DNA of 38,506 nt from Oscillospiraceae bacterium. Lineage in GTDB: Bacteria > Bacillota > Clostridia > Oscillospirales > Ruminococcaceae. Below are positions 17,039 to 24,602 of the stretch, piece after piece (position 1 is the stretch's first letter; each line of letters begins with the position of its first letter). The position numbers were made by a program, and so were the translations under genes. The notes beneath the pieces were generated by a model that was not told the DNA's origin, searched no databases, and worked only from the letters and a program-made list of their open reading frames with translations. The stretch lies in assembly GCA_017438745.1 (NCBI GenBank), contig JAFRUS010000021.1, forward strand, positions 1-38,506, in the 5' to 3' direction.

Positions 17039-17574
17039 AGTACTTAATAATGTGTGAAGGGCCAAATGAACTGGAAATTATGAATATTCTTTTAGAAAAT
17101 GAACTTCTTATTTATACTGAAGACGATCTTCTCGGAACTGTACCATATTTTGCAAGGCAAATCGATAGCTCTCCTATGGTGAAAAGTGCTTTAACCGAAT
17201 ATCCTTATAATGATGTAGCAATAATCCGCATTGGAGATAAACAATCTGAGGAGTTACAAATTTCAAAATGTTTCAGCGAAAAGATTTCAGGCGGTATTAG
17301 TAAATATTGCACCTTACCAGAACTGGAAGTCCTGCTTATCATCTCCGAAGGTTTATGGAATGAATATCTTAAAGTCAAGTCAAAAGAAAAGCCAAAATCA
17401 TTCGCAAAAAAAAATATCAAATTCAATCGTAAGAAATATGATAACAGCAGTTTGTTTTATAAAAATTACTACGGCGATTCTCCGGAAAAACTTGTAGCCG
17501 CTATAAAAGAATATAAGCAAAAGCATAGCTCACATAAAAAAGATGAGTTATACCTTGCTGACATTCTGAAATAA
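17035..17574 (+). CDS. Small partner protein of the ATPase, TOPRIM-like N-terminus
   Basis: This 179-residue protein has no firm family match. It opens MKYLIMCEGPNELEI, which resembles the first strand and acidic residue of TOPRIM or RloB-like effector proteins. Further along are VAIIRIGDKQSEE near 60 and a YCTLPELEVLLIISEG segment near 97, whose acidic residues could complete a metal site. The C-terminal half is lysine rich. It is translationally coupled to the ATPase and followed by a strong terminator, so the two form a closed two-gene unit. By analogy with other ATPase plus TOPRIM pairs it may be the effector nuclease. This is inference, and a simple accessory role is possible. Confidence 0.6.
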   Translation: MKYLIMCEGPNELEIMNILLENELLIYTEDDLLGTVPYFARQIDSSPMVKSALTEYPYNDVAIIRIGDKQSEELQISKCFSEKISGGISKYCTLPELEVLLIISEGLWNEYLKVKSKEKPKSFAKKNIKFNRKKYDNSSLFYKNYYGDSPEKLVAAIKEYKQKHSSHKKDELYLADILK

Positions 17575-17605
17575 AACTATTATAGACACATATTCAAATT
17601 CTTAG

Positions 17606-17645
17606 AAAGACTCCCGCGTAACAGTGATCACGCGGGAGTCTTTTT
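17606..17645 (+). terminator. Intrinsic terminator after the ATPase pair
   Basis: A perfect 14-bp stem (17606-17619 with 17630-17643, core GACTCCCGCGT) is followed by a T-run at 17641-17645 and more T-rich sequence. On the other strand the stem is followed by TTTC, so it may also end the convergent regulator transcript. Confidence 0.9.
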
Positions 17646-17657
17646 ATTATCATCTAT

Positions 17658-19865
17658 TCATAACATAAATTTTTTTCTGTACTGATTAGGTGTATATCCT
17701 GTAGACTTCCTGAACTGCTGCATGAAGTATTTTTCATCATCAAAGCCGCACTTTTCGGATACTGCAGATATATTCATTGACTCAGATATCAGGCAGTATT
17801 TTGCATAACGTGTTTTAAGCGAAATAAGATCTTTATGAAAACTTACACCGAAATATTTTTTATAGACTGCCCGGAAATATCCGCTGCTTATGCAGAATCT
17901 TCTGCAGGCATCTTCCGCAGTAATATTCTTTTCCGGAGCCAGATAGATCTCACTTCTTAACTTCTGAAGTTTCACGTAATCAGCTGGAAGCGTTCTTTTG
18001 CTCTCCGTATATCCGATATCTTTTGTGACTTCGTTCAGACAGGAATCGAGCGTGTCTCTGTCCGTATTTCCGTAGTACAGTTTTGTGAAACATATACCAT
18101 CGCCGAATATTCCGTTCTTTCTGAAAAATCCGTAAAGGCACGTATCCAGTTTTTCAAGAACATCTTCCGGAAAAACACCTGTTGCAGTCATGACTCCTGA
18201 AACAGCAAACAGACTGTCATTTATTCGTCCGCATGTACATCCGAAACCGGATGCTGTACCGGATACGATCTCGCTCACTCCGTCAATAACAAGGCCTTCA
18301 GCCTCAAAATCAGCTGTATCTGAAACGGGTACTCCATGCTGAATTTTAAGTGAAACCGCAATAATAAAAAACTTATCTGCATCTTCATTTCTTACTGCGA
18401 TATTCATTTCATTTACAAAGCCTTCACGGGTATTTATTCCTGTACGCGAATCCCTGTATTCACTGAGATTCTGACATCTCATAAGATAGCTTATATCATT
18501 TTTCATACGCAGGAATTCAAGGGCATTGGCTGCGATAACATTCCACTTACGGAACGATTCGCCGAAACATCCTGCTTTATCATAACGGATTATCATATAT
18601 CCGAAATCCTCGTCCATGAAAAATACCGGGCAGCAGTAAAAAGCATTCGGTTTATCCGGATCAATTATTATATCAGGAAAAATTTCGTCGCGTGAAAAAT
18701 GAACTGGCTCTGTCACACGGTAGTAGCTGTCGTTAATACTGTAAAGAACAGTATCCGCTGATCCGGATCTGTTTTTTTCTGAAGATCTGCCGGCTGAGAT
18801 ACACCATTCATCGTAAAGGCACAGAAAAAGGCCTGAAACGTCCGGTATAAAATATGAATGTCTTCGGAGCGCATCGATCAGATCCTGTATATTACGTGAC
18901 TCCGTCAGAAACTGTTCGAGCATACCCGTATCGTTGTAAGATGCATATAGCGCCTGCTTCTTCTTTTCACTGATCTCTGCTGCAACATCGCGGTGATCGG
19001 CTCCGCATGTACATGTATCTCCCGGAACGAACCTGCTCTGTAACTGAGTATTCAAAGGTACATGAACTCCGCATACCTTTTCATAAAGCAAAGCCGCCGC
19101 TTTTCTGCCAAGATACGCACGATCCCTGTTCCATGTTGCAAGCAATGGATAATGATCTGTCCTGTCTCCCGTGTATTCATAGCCAATTACGGTTATATCT
19201 TCCGGGATCTTCACACCATGGGCCGTCATCATATCACAGAATGCGTATGCCATATAGTCATTCGCACAAACAAGAGCTTCCGGCATTTTTCTCCTTCCCT
19301 CAATATAATCAAGGGCTGTCCTCTCGCCTGAACCGGACCAGAAATCACCGTATATCACCCGGCGGCTGTCAAATTCAATATCATGTTCTTCAAGAGATCT
19401 CCGATAACCACTGATACGGATCTGTGAATCTTCCGAATCTTCAGGACCGGTAAGAAAATCGATCTCCTTAAAGCCGTGAACCTCGATCAGATGATCGGTT
19501 ATCCGTTTTATATCTTCCACACTGTCACTGTTTACAGTATCATAACCTGTTTCACCCGATCCTATGCTTACGCACGGTTTTCCCGCAGAGCTGATTTTAT
19601 CAAGTACGTTTTCCCTCAGTTTACCGTACATAAAAGCATCATCAGTAAAAATCATCCCGTCCGGTCTTTCTGATACTATTCTGTCGTAAATGCTGTTTTC
19701 ATGAGTTATAAAATCATTATATTCCGATGCATTGTAGATGTTTGAAATAACGGCCACATCAGTATTCATGTCAAACGCCTGCGATATGATGCCTTCAAGC
19801 AGCCTGCGCTGTTCCGATGCAGATGCACGGGCCGTCACTACAGTAAAAAGCTTTTTTCTGTTCAT
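17658..19865 (-). CDS. Hybrid regulator: LacI-type sensor, degenerate GGDEF-like domain, AraC HTH
   Basis: This 735-residue regulator has three parts. Residues 1-285 look like a LacI/XylR periplasmic-binding-fold sensor (ALVCANDYMAYAFCDMM, PEDITVIGYEYTG). About 460-620 resembles a GGDEF domain: DSRTGINTREGF stands where DSLTGLxNRRGF is usual, and GRINDSLFAV (546-555) stands where RxGGDEFAVL is expected, so cyclase activity is unlikely. Residues 635-735 are an AraC HTH ending STGYTPNQYRKKF. No signal peptide is seen, so it should sense a cytoplasmic sugar. It is divergent from the dockerin endoglucanase and is its likely regulator. The start follows AAGGTG 6 nt upstream. Confidence 0.82.
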   Translation of the reverse strand: MNRKKLFTVVTARASASEQRRLLEGIISQAFDMNTDVAVISNIYNASEYNDFITHENSIYDRIVSERPDGMIFTDDAFMYGKLRENVLDKISSAGKPCVSIGSGETGYDTVNSDSVEDIKRITDHLIEVHGFKEIDFLTGPEDSEDSQIRISGYRRSLEEHDIEFDSRRVIYGDFWSGSGERTALDYIEGRRKMPEALVCANDYMAYAFCDMMTAHGVKIPEDITVIGYEYTGDRTDHYPLLATWNRDRAYLGRKAAALLYEKVCGVHVPLNTQLQSRFVPGDTCTCGADHRDVAAEISEKKKQALYASYNDTGMLEQFLTESRNIQDLIDALRRHSYFIPDVSGLFLCLYDEWCISAGRSSEKNRSGSADTVLYSINDSYYRVTEPVHFSRDEIFPDIIIDPDKPNAFYCCPVFFMDEDFGYMIIRYDKAGCFGESFRKWNVIAANALEFLRMKNDISYLMRCQNLSEYRDSRTGINTREGFVNEMNIAVRNEDADKFFIIAVSLKIQHGVPVSDTADFEAEGLVIDGVSEIVSGTASGFGCTCGRINDSLFAVSGVMTATGVFPEDVLEKLDTCLYGFFRKNGIFGDGICFTKLYYGNTDRDTLDSCLNEVTKDIGYTESKRTLPADYVKLQKLRSEIYLAPEKNITAEDACRRFCISSGYFRAVYKKYFGVSFHKDLISLKTRYAKYCLISESMNISAVSEKCGFDDEKYFMQQFRKSTGYTPNQYRKKFML

Positions 19866-20065
19866 ATTTCACACCTTTTCATCATGCTGCTCTCTTTTTC
19901 CGGAAGAGATGCAAGGCTGATCCCAGTCATAAACACATGCTTTTTTATTGATTATTTCTGAAAATCTGATACGAAAAAATCCTGATATCAGTCGCATCAA
20001 TTATGTATTTTCCTAAGTATATCATGAATTCAGAGATTTTTCAACTTCATATGAAAATATTCATT

Positions 20066-20080
20066 TTTCACACCTTTCAT
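20066..20080. promoter_or_regulatory. Repeated motif upstream of the endoglucanase promoter
   Basis: TTTCACACCTTTCAT here recurs as TTTCACACCTTTTCAT at 19867-19882, overlapping the regulator's ribosome binding site. This copy lies about 13 nt upstream of the -35 box of the endoglucanase promoter. It is a candidate site for the divergent AraC-type regulator. Alternatively it is a vestigial copy of the regulator's translation start region. Confidence 0.35.
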
Positions 20081-20092
20081 TCACAATTATGG

Positions 20093-20121
20093 TTGTACAT
20101 TATCCTCGTATATTCTATAAT
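20093..20121 (+). promoter_or_regulatory. Endoglucanase promoter
   Basis: TTGTAC (20093-20098), a 17-nt spacer and TATAAT (20116-20121). The predicted leader is about 170 nt and contains the whole repeat element at 20160-20276. The remaining part of the 19866-20297 gap holds AT-rich sequence and the duplicated motif at 19867 and 20066. Confidence 0.7.
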
Positions 20122-20159
20122 TAAAACTGCAGAAAACATACGGTTTCTGAACAAACATT

Positions 20160-20276
20160 TTTTTAGAAACGCTGATTTATTCATAAATCGGCGGGGGCTC
20201 GGGGCGAAGCCCCGCTCCCCCCCTCCGGAAATCCGGCAAAGCCGGATTTCCGATTTAATCAGTGTTTCCTTAGTTA
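20160..20276. repeat. Interspersed hairpin element, copy 1 (in endoglucanase 5' leader)
   Basis: The ends are imperfect inverted repeats: AGAAACGCTGATTTA near 20164 against the reverse complement of AATCAGTGTTTCC near 20257. Inside are two hairpins, GGGGCGAAGCCCC and AATCCGGCAAAGCCGGATT. The same plan, with the shared GGCGAAGCC-type loops, recurs at 24484-24598 and 36889-36992. No coding capacity is seen. The element ends about 5 nt before the AAGGAG ribosome binding site at 20281. Confidence 0.75.
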
Positions 20277-20297
20277 TTGTAAGGAGTGTATAGTTAA

Positions 20298-22106
20298 ATG
20301 ACAGGAAAAAGACTTACAGCATTTCTCACTTCAATTGTAATGTTTGTAATGATCATCATTCCTTCTGTACCGCAAGCTGATGCGGCGGAAGCAATGAGAG
20401 ATATTACAACAATGGAGCTGGTACGTGATATGGGGATCGGTATCAACCTTGGCAACACACTTGAAGCATGCGGCGACTGGGTAAACGGAAAAACACCGGC
20501 TGACTATGAAACGGCCTGGGGAAGCCCTGTTGTCACTGAAGAAATGATCAAAGGCTACAAAAACGCAGGATTCGGAGTTCTGAGAATTCCGGTAGCCTGG
20601 TCAAACCTTATGAAGGATGACGGAAATTACAAGATCAGTCCTGATTACATGGCAAGAGTTACAGAAGTAGTTGACTGGGCCATCGATTCAGGATTATACG
20701 TGATCATCAATATCCACTGGGACAACGGCTGGGTAAATACTTTTCCTGAAAACAAGAACGAATGCATGAAGCGTTTTGAAACTATGTGGGAACAGATTGC
20801 TGATAACTACAAGGATTACGGTGATCATCTCATGTTCGAATCGCAGAACGAAGAACTCGGCTGGGAAAAGCTCTGGAACAGATGGGCTGGAAACGACGGC
20901 AAAACTGAGTCATATGCCCTTGTAAACGAGATCAATCAGAAATTTGTTGACGTTATCAGAAAATCAGGCGGCAATAACGCAGAACGTCATCTGCTTATCT
21001 CAGGCTACAACACAGGCATTGATGTAACATGTGATCCGCTGTTTAAAATGCCTTCAGACCCGGCAAACAGAATGGCTGTTTCAGTTCATTACTACTCACC
21101 TTCCACATTCGCAATTCTCGAAGAAGATGCTGACTGGGGCAAAGCTCAGTCAACATGGGGAACTGCAAAGGAAGTCGAAGATCTCAACAAAGAAATGGAT
21201 ATGATGAAATCCACATTCGTAGACAATGGCATCCCGGTAATCATCGGTGAATACGGCTGTCCGACAAAGAACAAGGAACCTGAATCAGTACTTAAGTTCC
21301 TCACTTCAGTATGCGAAGCTGCTTATTCAAGAAATATGTGTCCTGTTCTCTGGGATACACCAGGCGGAAGATACGACAGACTTGAATGCAAAATGGCTGA
21401 CAGCGAACTCGGTGAAAAGCTTTGTGCTATTGCCGGTACAAAACCGACTTATACAGAAGACACACTTGAATCTGTTACATACAAAACAGAAGAGCTGAAG
21501 AAGAATTCAAACGGTGAATATATCGTTCCTCTTGGAAGCAATGCAAAATCTCTTAAAAAGGCAATAATCACTCTCAGCTGTACTTCATCTGAAAATTCCG
21601 GATGGTTCTGCGGAGGCGGCGGCCTTACATTTGACAGTGTGAAGACTGCAGACGGAAAGACATTCTGGAGCAGCAAGGGATTTAACTACGACGGCGGTAA
21701 GGAAAAAGTCCTCATCACTTTTGACGGTAAATTCAAAGATGACAAGGACAACGAATTTGACGCTGAAATCAACTGCACTGAAGCCTGCCTTGTTGACTGG
21801 TGGCATTCATCAGAAAAGTATCCTGAAGGCGGCGACGACGTAAGCTGTGAATTCAAGGCGATCACACTTTACTACGACGGCGATCCGGGTACTGTTACAG
21901 AACCTGAAACACCTGACGTCGTTAAGGGCGACACTGACTGCAACGGCATTGTTAATTCCAAAGACCTTGTAATGTCTGTTAATATGATCATCGGAAGAAC
22001 TGAAACAGATGAAGCATCATTAAAAAATGCTGATATGAACGATGACGGAAAATTAACTATCATCGACATTATAATGTTAAAGAATGTACTGATTAGTGCA
22101 GAATAA
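20298..22106 (+). CDS. GH5 endoglucanase with C-terminal dockerin (cellulosomal cellulase)
   Basis: This 602-residue secreted enzyme has a signal peptide (1-30, cleavage near ADAAEA) and a GH5 catalytic domain of about 35-380, probably subfamily 4, with GINLGNTLE at 48-56. The expected acid/base is E185 in FESQNEE and the nucleophile is E318 in IIGEYG. Residues 395-530 form an aromatic-rich region that may be a carbohydrate-binding module. A dockerin (543-600) has two calcium loops, DTDCNGIVNSKD and DMNDDGKLTIID. It should cleave internal beta-1,4-glucan bonds while docked to a cohesin scaffold on the cell surface. AAGGAG at 20281-20286 precedes the start by 11 nt. The divergent upstream regulator is the likely controller. 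Confidence 0.93.
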   Translation: MTGKRLTAFLTSIVMFVMIIIPSVPQADAAEAMRDITTMELVRDMGIGINLGNTLEACGDWVNGKTPADYETAWGSPVVTEEMIKGYKNAGFGVLRIPVAWSNLMKDDGNYKISPDYMARVTEVVDWAIDSGLYVIINIHWDNGWVNTFPENKNECMKRFETMWEQIADNYKDYGDHLMFESQNEELGWEKLWNRWAGNDGKTESYALVNEINQKFVDVIRKSGGNNAERHLLISGYNTGIDVTCDPLFKMPSDPANRMAVSVHYYSPSTFAILEEDADWGKAQSTWGTAKEVEDLNKEMDMMKSTFVDNGIPVIIGEYGCPTKNKEPESVLKFLTSVCEAAYSRNMCPVLWDTPGGRYDRLECKMADSELGEKLCAIAGTKPTYTEDTLESVTYKTEELKKNSNGEYIVPLGSNAKSLKKAIITLSCTSSENSGWFCGGGGLTFDSVKTADGKTFWSSKGFNYDGGKEKVLITFDGKFKDDKDNEFDAEINCTEACLVDWWHSSEKYPEGGDDVSCEFKAITLYYDGDPGTVTEPETPDVVKGDTDCNGIVNSKDLVMSVNMIIGRTETDEASLKNADMNDDGKLTIIDIIMLKNVLISAE

Positions 22107-22182
22107 TTTTTCATACTGTTCTTAAGAACACTTTTAACCTGATATTTTCTTTATCCATACGGTAAACAATCCATCCTTAAAT

Positions 22183-22225
22183 AAATCTGTCCCTGAAAAA
22201 CACTTCTTCAGGGACAGATTTTTTT
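22183..22225 (+). terminator. Intrinsic terminator of the endoglucanase gene
   Basis: A perfect 15-bp stem (22183-22197 with 22207-22221, core TCTGTCCCTGAA) is followed by a run of seven T to 22225. Confidence 0.92.
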
Positions 22226-22261
22226 AGCCTCTGATCATCGCAGCTGCGCTGATCAGAGGCT
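22226..22261. repeat. Second perfect hairpin between converging genes
   Basis: AGCCTCTGATCA (22226-22237) pairs perfectly with TGATCAGAGGCT (22250-22261). It abuts the preceding terminator and lies between the converging endoglucanase and U32-like genes. Only short T tracts flank it, so it may be a back-up terminator or an RNA-stabilising stem. Confidence 0.6.
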
Positions 22262-22295
22262 ATTTCATTTATAACAGTATCAGAGACACAATCAT

Positions 22296-23255
22296 TTATC
22301 CGTTTACCATGATAACTCCGTTGCGTCTTAAGTTACGCAGGAATACGAGGCGGGCATTGTCGCGGCATTCCGGTTTTATCATGTAGTAGAGATAGTGTTC
22401 CATAAGATTGAAAAGGTCAAAAGTACGGCCTTCGATCTTGAAGTTTGTAAATCCCATCGGCACGTATTTGTTCCAGATGTCCTCCGGTGAGATGTGTGTC
22501 GGGAGGTCTTTGATTTCAAAGATCGTTCTGTGTTCGCAGGTACATTCCAGAGCTGCCTTGTATTCGGAATGCTGTTTTGCAAATCTGTCAGGATCGTAAG
22601 GAACATTTGCCGGGTTCTTCTTCATGTGTTCGTTGATTGCTATCTGTTCAAGGCCGATCACTTTGTAGTGGTCAGACCTGTTCTTACAGGCAGGAACGCA
22701 GCACGGGTTTACGAGTATCTCGCACCTGTCCTTGTTTTCTATTTTTTCAAGAACGTCGAAACGGTTGTTGAAATCATAGTCAAGAACTACAAGATGATAT
22801 TCCTTATCCAGTTCGTTATTCAGCTTTTCCGGATCTGTTATACGCTTGCACGTTGAGCTTGTGATCTTCATTTTCGGATAGTTCTTTCTGATGTAGTCTT
22901 CAAGAAGATCTGAGGCAACGATACATCCGTTCATTCCGTTGTTTGCGTATGACAGGATCATGTTGCAGAAAGGATCTGAAAGATGCTTTTCCTCGATCAT
23001 CGGATTGGTAAAGGTAAAGCGAAGCGAGATGCCCTTGTCGTTAAAATATTTAAGTACGCCTCTGACAAACTGCTTGTCGCAGTTACCTGGCATTACTCTT
23101 CCGCCGTTCCAGACGGCAGGAGGAAACACTCCGTAGAAAGAGGCAATCTCAACGCCCTCCCTGAAAAACTCAGGGCTGTTTTCAAGCATTGCAAGGAATA
23201 CCATGTTGAATTTTGAAAGTCTCGAAAAATCCGGTAAATGAAATTTTACGCTCAT
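22296..23255 (-). CDS. U32-peptidase-like protein with clustered cysteines
   Basis: This 319-residue protein is not securely recognised. Several stretches recall the U32 peptidase/collagenase-like family: GCIVASDLLEDYIRKNYP near 110, KITSSTCKRI near 130 and FKIEGRTFDLF near 276, the last close to the KIEGR element of that family. Cysteines in NPCCVPACKNRSDH (about 186-199) and ECTCEH (about 241-246) could bind an iron-sulfur cluster, as reported for U32 RNA-modifying enzymes. There is no signal peptide or membrane segment. It is a single-gene unit that converges with the endoglucanase gene. The family assignment is tentative, and substrate and function are unknown. Confidence 0.55.
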   Translation of the reverse strand: MSVKFHLPDFSRLSKFNMVFLAMLENSPEFFREGVEIASFYGVFPPAVWNGGRVMPGNCDKQFVRGVLKYFNDKGISLRFTFTNPMIEEKHLSDPFCNMILSYANNGMNGCIVASDLLEDYIRKNYPKMKITSSTCKRITDPEKLNNELDKEYHLVVLDYDFNNRFDVLEKIENKDRCEILVNPCCVPACKNRSDHYKVIGLEQIAINEHMKKNPANVPYDPDRFAKQHSEYKAALECTCEHRTIFEIKDLPTHISPEDIWNKYVPMGFTNFKIEGRTFDLFNLMEHYLYYMIKPECRDNARLVFLRNLRRNGVIMVNG

Positions 23256-23298
23256 TGTTCATATCTCCTATAATGAATTAGTTATCCCCCACCCCCAC

Positions 23299-23449
23299 CC
23301 CCCTCCCCAAGGGGAGGGGGCTAGGATTCAGGGGGCTTCGCCCCCTGAACCCGGGATGATTGTAAGTTCTCAGCTTACTGAACCCAGTATTAAGTTCTCC
23401 TCCCCGTTGGGGAAGAGCTAAGTTTCAGGAGAACTCCGCCTCCTGAAAC
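23299..23449. repeat. Tandem pair of double-hairpin units
   Basis: Unit 1 has a 10-bp stem CCCCCTCCCC/GGGGAGGGGG (23299-23320) and a 10-bp stem TTCAGGGGGC/GCCCCCTGAA (23327-23349). Unit 2 has CTCCTCCCC/GGGGAAGAG (23397-23417, one mismatch) and GTTTCAGGAG/CTCCTGAAAC (23422-23449). Both units link their hairpins with a CTAxGxTTCAG-like stretch. The stems have diverged in sequence while keeping pairing. It fills the gap between rnz and the U32-like gene, and no coding frame is seen. Confidence 0.75.
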
Positions 23450-23491
23450 AGAATAATGATCATAACTCAGCGTGTGCTCAAACTGATACGA

Positions 23492-24406
23492 TCACAGTGT
23501 GATCTTCTGACCATCTGTACTAATAACGGCGGATGGGAAGCGTTTTTTGATTTGTTTTTCGTAAACTGACGGGTTGGTCATTGCGGGGCTGTAGTGGGTG
23601 AACCAGAGTCTTTCGGCTTCGGCAAGTTCTGCAAGCCTTATGGCATCGGAAATAAGCATGTGTCCCTTTTCCTTCATGCTCTGTTCGTGTTCGTCGTCAC
23701 CGTACATTCCCTCGCAGATGAAAAGGTCTGCTCTGAACGCCTCATCAGCGATGGTGTCGATTGGTCTTGAGTCGGTTGCGTATGTCACCTTGGCCGGCTT
23801 TCTTTCGCCGTCGGTTACCATTTCCGTAGTGTATGTCTTTCCTTCAAACTCGACTGTTCCGCCGCCGTGGAGTACCTTCCACATCTGCTTAGGTATTCCC
23901 AGACTTTCAGCCTTCTGCGGATTGAAAACAGGCTTTCTTGAAAATACGAATGAGTATCCGAGACACGGAACACTGTGCCTTAACGGAAATGCCCTTACAG
24001 ATATCATATCATTATCTATTTCAGGCACTTTGAAATCCGTAACTTCGTTTGTAGGAAATTCAGTTATTATCAGTTCGTAAGGGAGTTTTCCGCAGATGCA
24101 TCTGAGATTGTTTACAATATCTGTGGTTCCCTTCGGTCCGTAAATTTTAAGCGGTGTTGTTTTGGAATAGTTGCCAAGGGAAAGAAGAAGTCCCGGAAGT
24201 CCGGAAACATGATCGGCATGGAAGTGAGTGATAAGCAGCGTTTCCAGCTTGCTTAACTTGCAGTCAGCTTCAACAAGAGCTATCTGTGTGCCCTCGCCGC
24301 AGTCAATAAGTATCGCCTTTCCGTTGTATTCCATATAACAGCAGGTAAGCCATCTGTTATGCAGCGGCATCATGCCGCCTGTACCTGCCAGACAAATATC
24401 TACCAT
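23492..24406 (-). CDS. rnz: Ribonuclease Z
   Basis: This 304-residue metallo-beta-lactamase fold protein has ITHFHADHVSGLPG with the metal-binding H61, H63, D65 and H66, and LIDCGEGTQIAL just before it, as in RNase Z. Near the C-terminus HMLISDAIRLAELAEAERLWFTHYSP supplies the last metal-binding histidine. Length matches the short bacterial RNase Z form, which trims tRNA 3' ends or acts on other RNAs. AAAGGATG precedes the ATG. It lies downstream of mutS2, separated by the repeat at 24484-24598, and may be its own transcription unit. Confidence 0.9.
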   Translation of the reverse strand: MVDICLAGTGGMMPLHNRWLTCCYMEYNGKAILIDCGEGTQIALVEADCKLSKLETLLITHFHADHVSGLPGLLLSLGNYSKTTPLKIYGPKGTTDIVNNLRCICGKLPYELIITEFPTNEVTDFKVPEIDNDMISVRAFPLRHSVPCLGYSFVFSRKPVFNPQKAESLGIPKQMWKVLHGGGTVEFEGKTYTTEMVTDGERKPAKVTYATDSRPIDTIADEAFRADLFICEGMYGDDEHEQSMKEKGHMLISDAIRLAELAEAERLWFTHYSPAMTNPSVYEKQIKKRFPSAVISTDGQKITL

Positions 24407-24452
24407 TTTATATCATCCTTTCTGAGTGAATCCCACTGAAGGATGGTAAGAA

Positions 24453-24469
24453 GCAGGAACCGTTCCTGC
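24453..24469 (-). terminator. Short hairpin between mutS2 and rnz
   Basis: GCAGGAAC (24453-24460) and GTTCCTGC (24462-24469) are perfect inverted repeats with almost no loop. On the minus strand TTCTT follows. It is a weak candidate for ending the mutS2 transcript or for a stem in the rnz leader. Confidence 0.35.
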
Positions 24470-24483
24470 ACCATGCACAGTTA

Positions 24484-24598
24484 TTAAGGAAGCAATGATT
24501 GATCATTGCAGGGGTATGGGGCAAAGCCTCAAAAATCTCCTCTCCCGCAGTACCGGTGAAGCCGGTACTGCGGTTAAATCATTGTATTCTTTCTGTGC
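24484..24598. repeat. Interspersed hairpin element, copy 2
   Basis: The inverted ends are AAGGAAGCAATGATT near 24487 and AATCATTGTATTCTTT near 24577. The inner parts are GGGGCAAAGCCTC and a strong CAGTACCGGTGAAGCCGGTACTG hairpin split over two arms. Layout and loop motifs match copies 1 and 3. It lies between mutS2 and rnz. Confidence 0.7.
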
Positions 24599-24602
24599 GT
24601 CC

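Noticed and set aside
23281..23455. CRISPR-like repeats
   Set aside because: There are only two diverged hairpin units, no regular spacers and no cas genes in the window.
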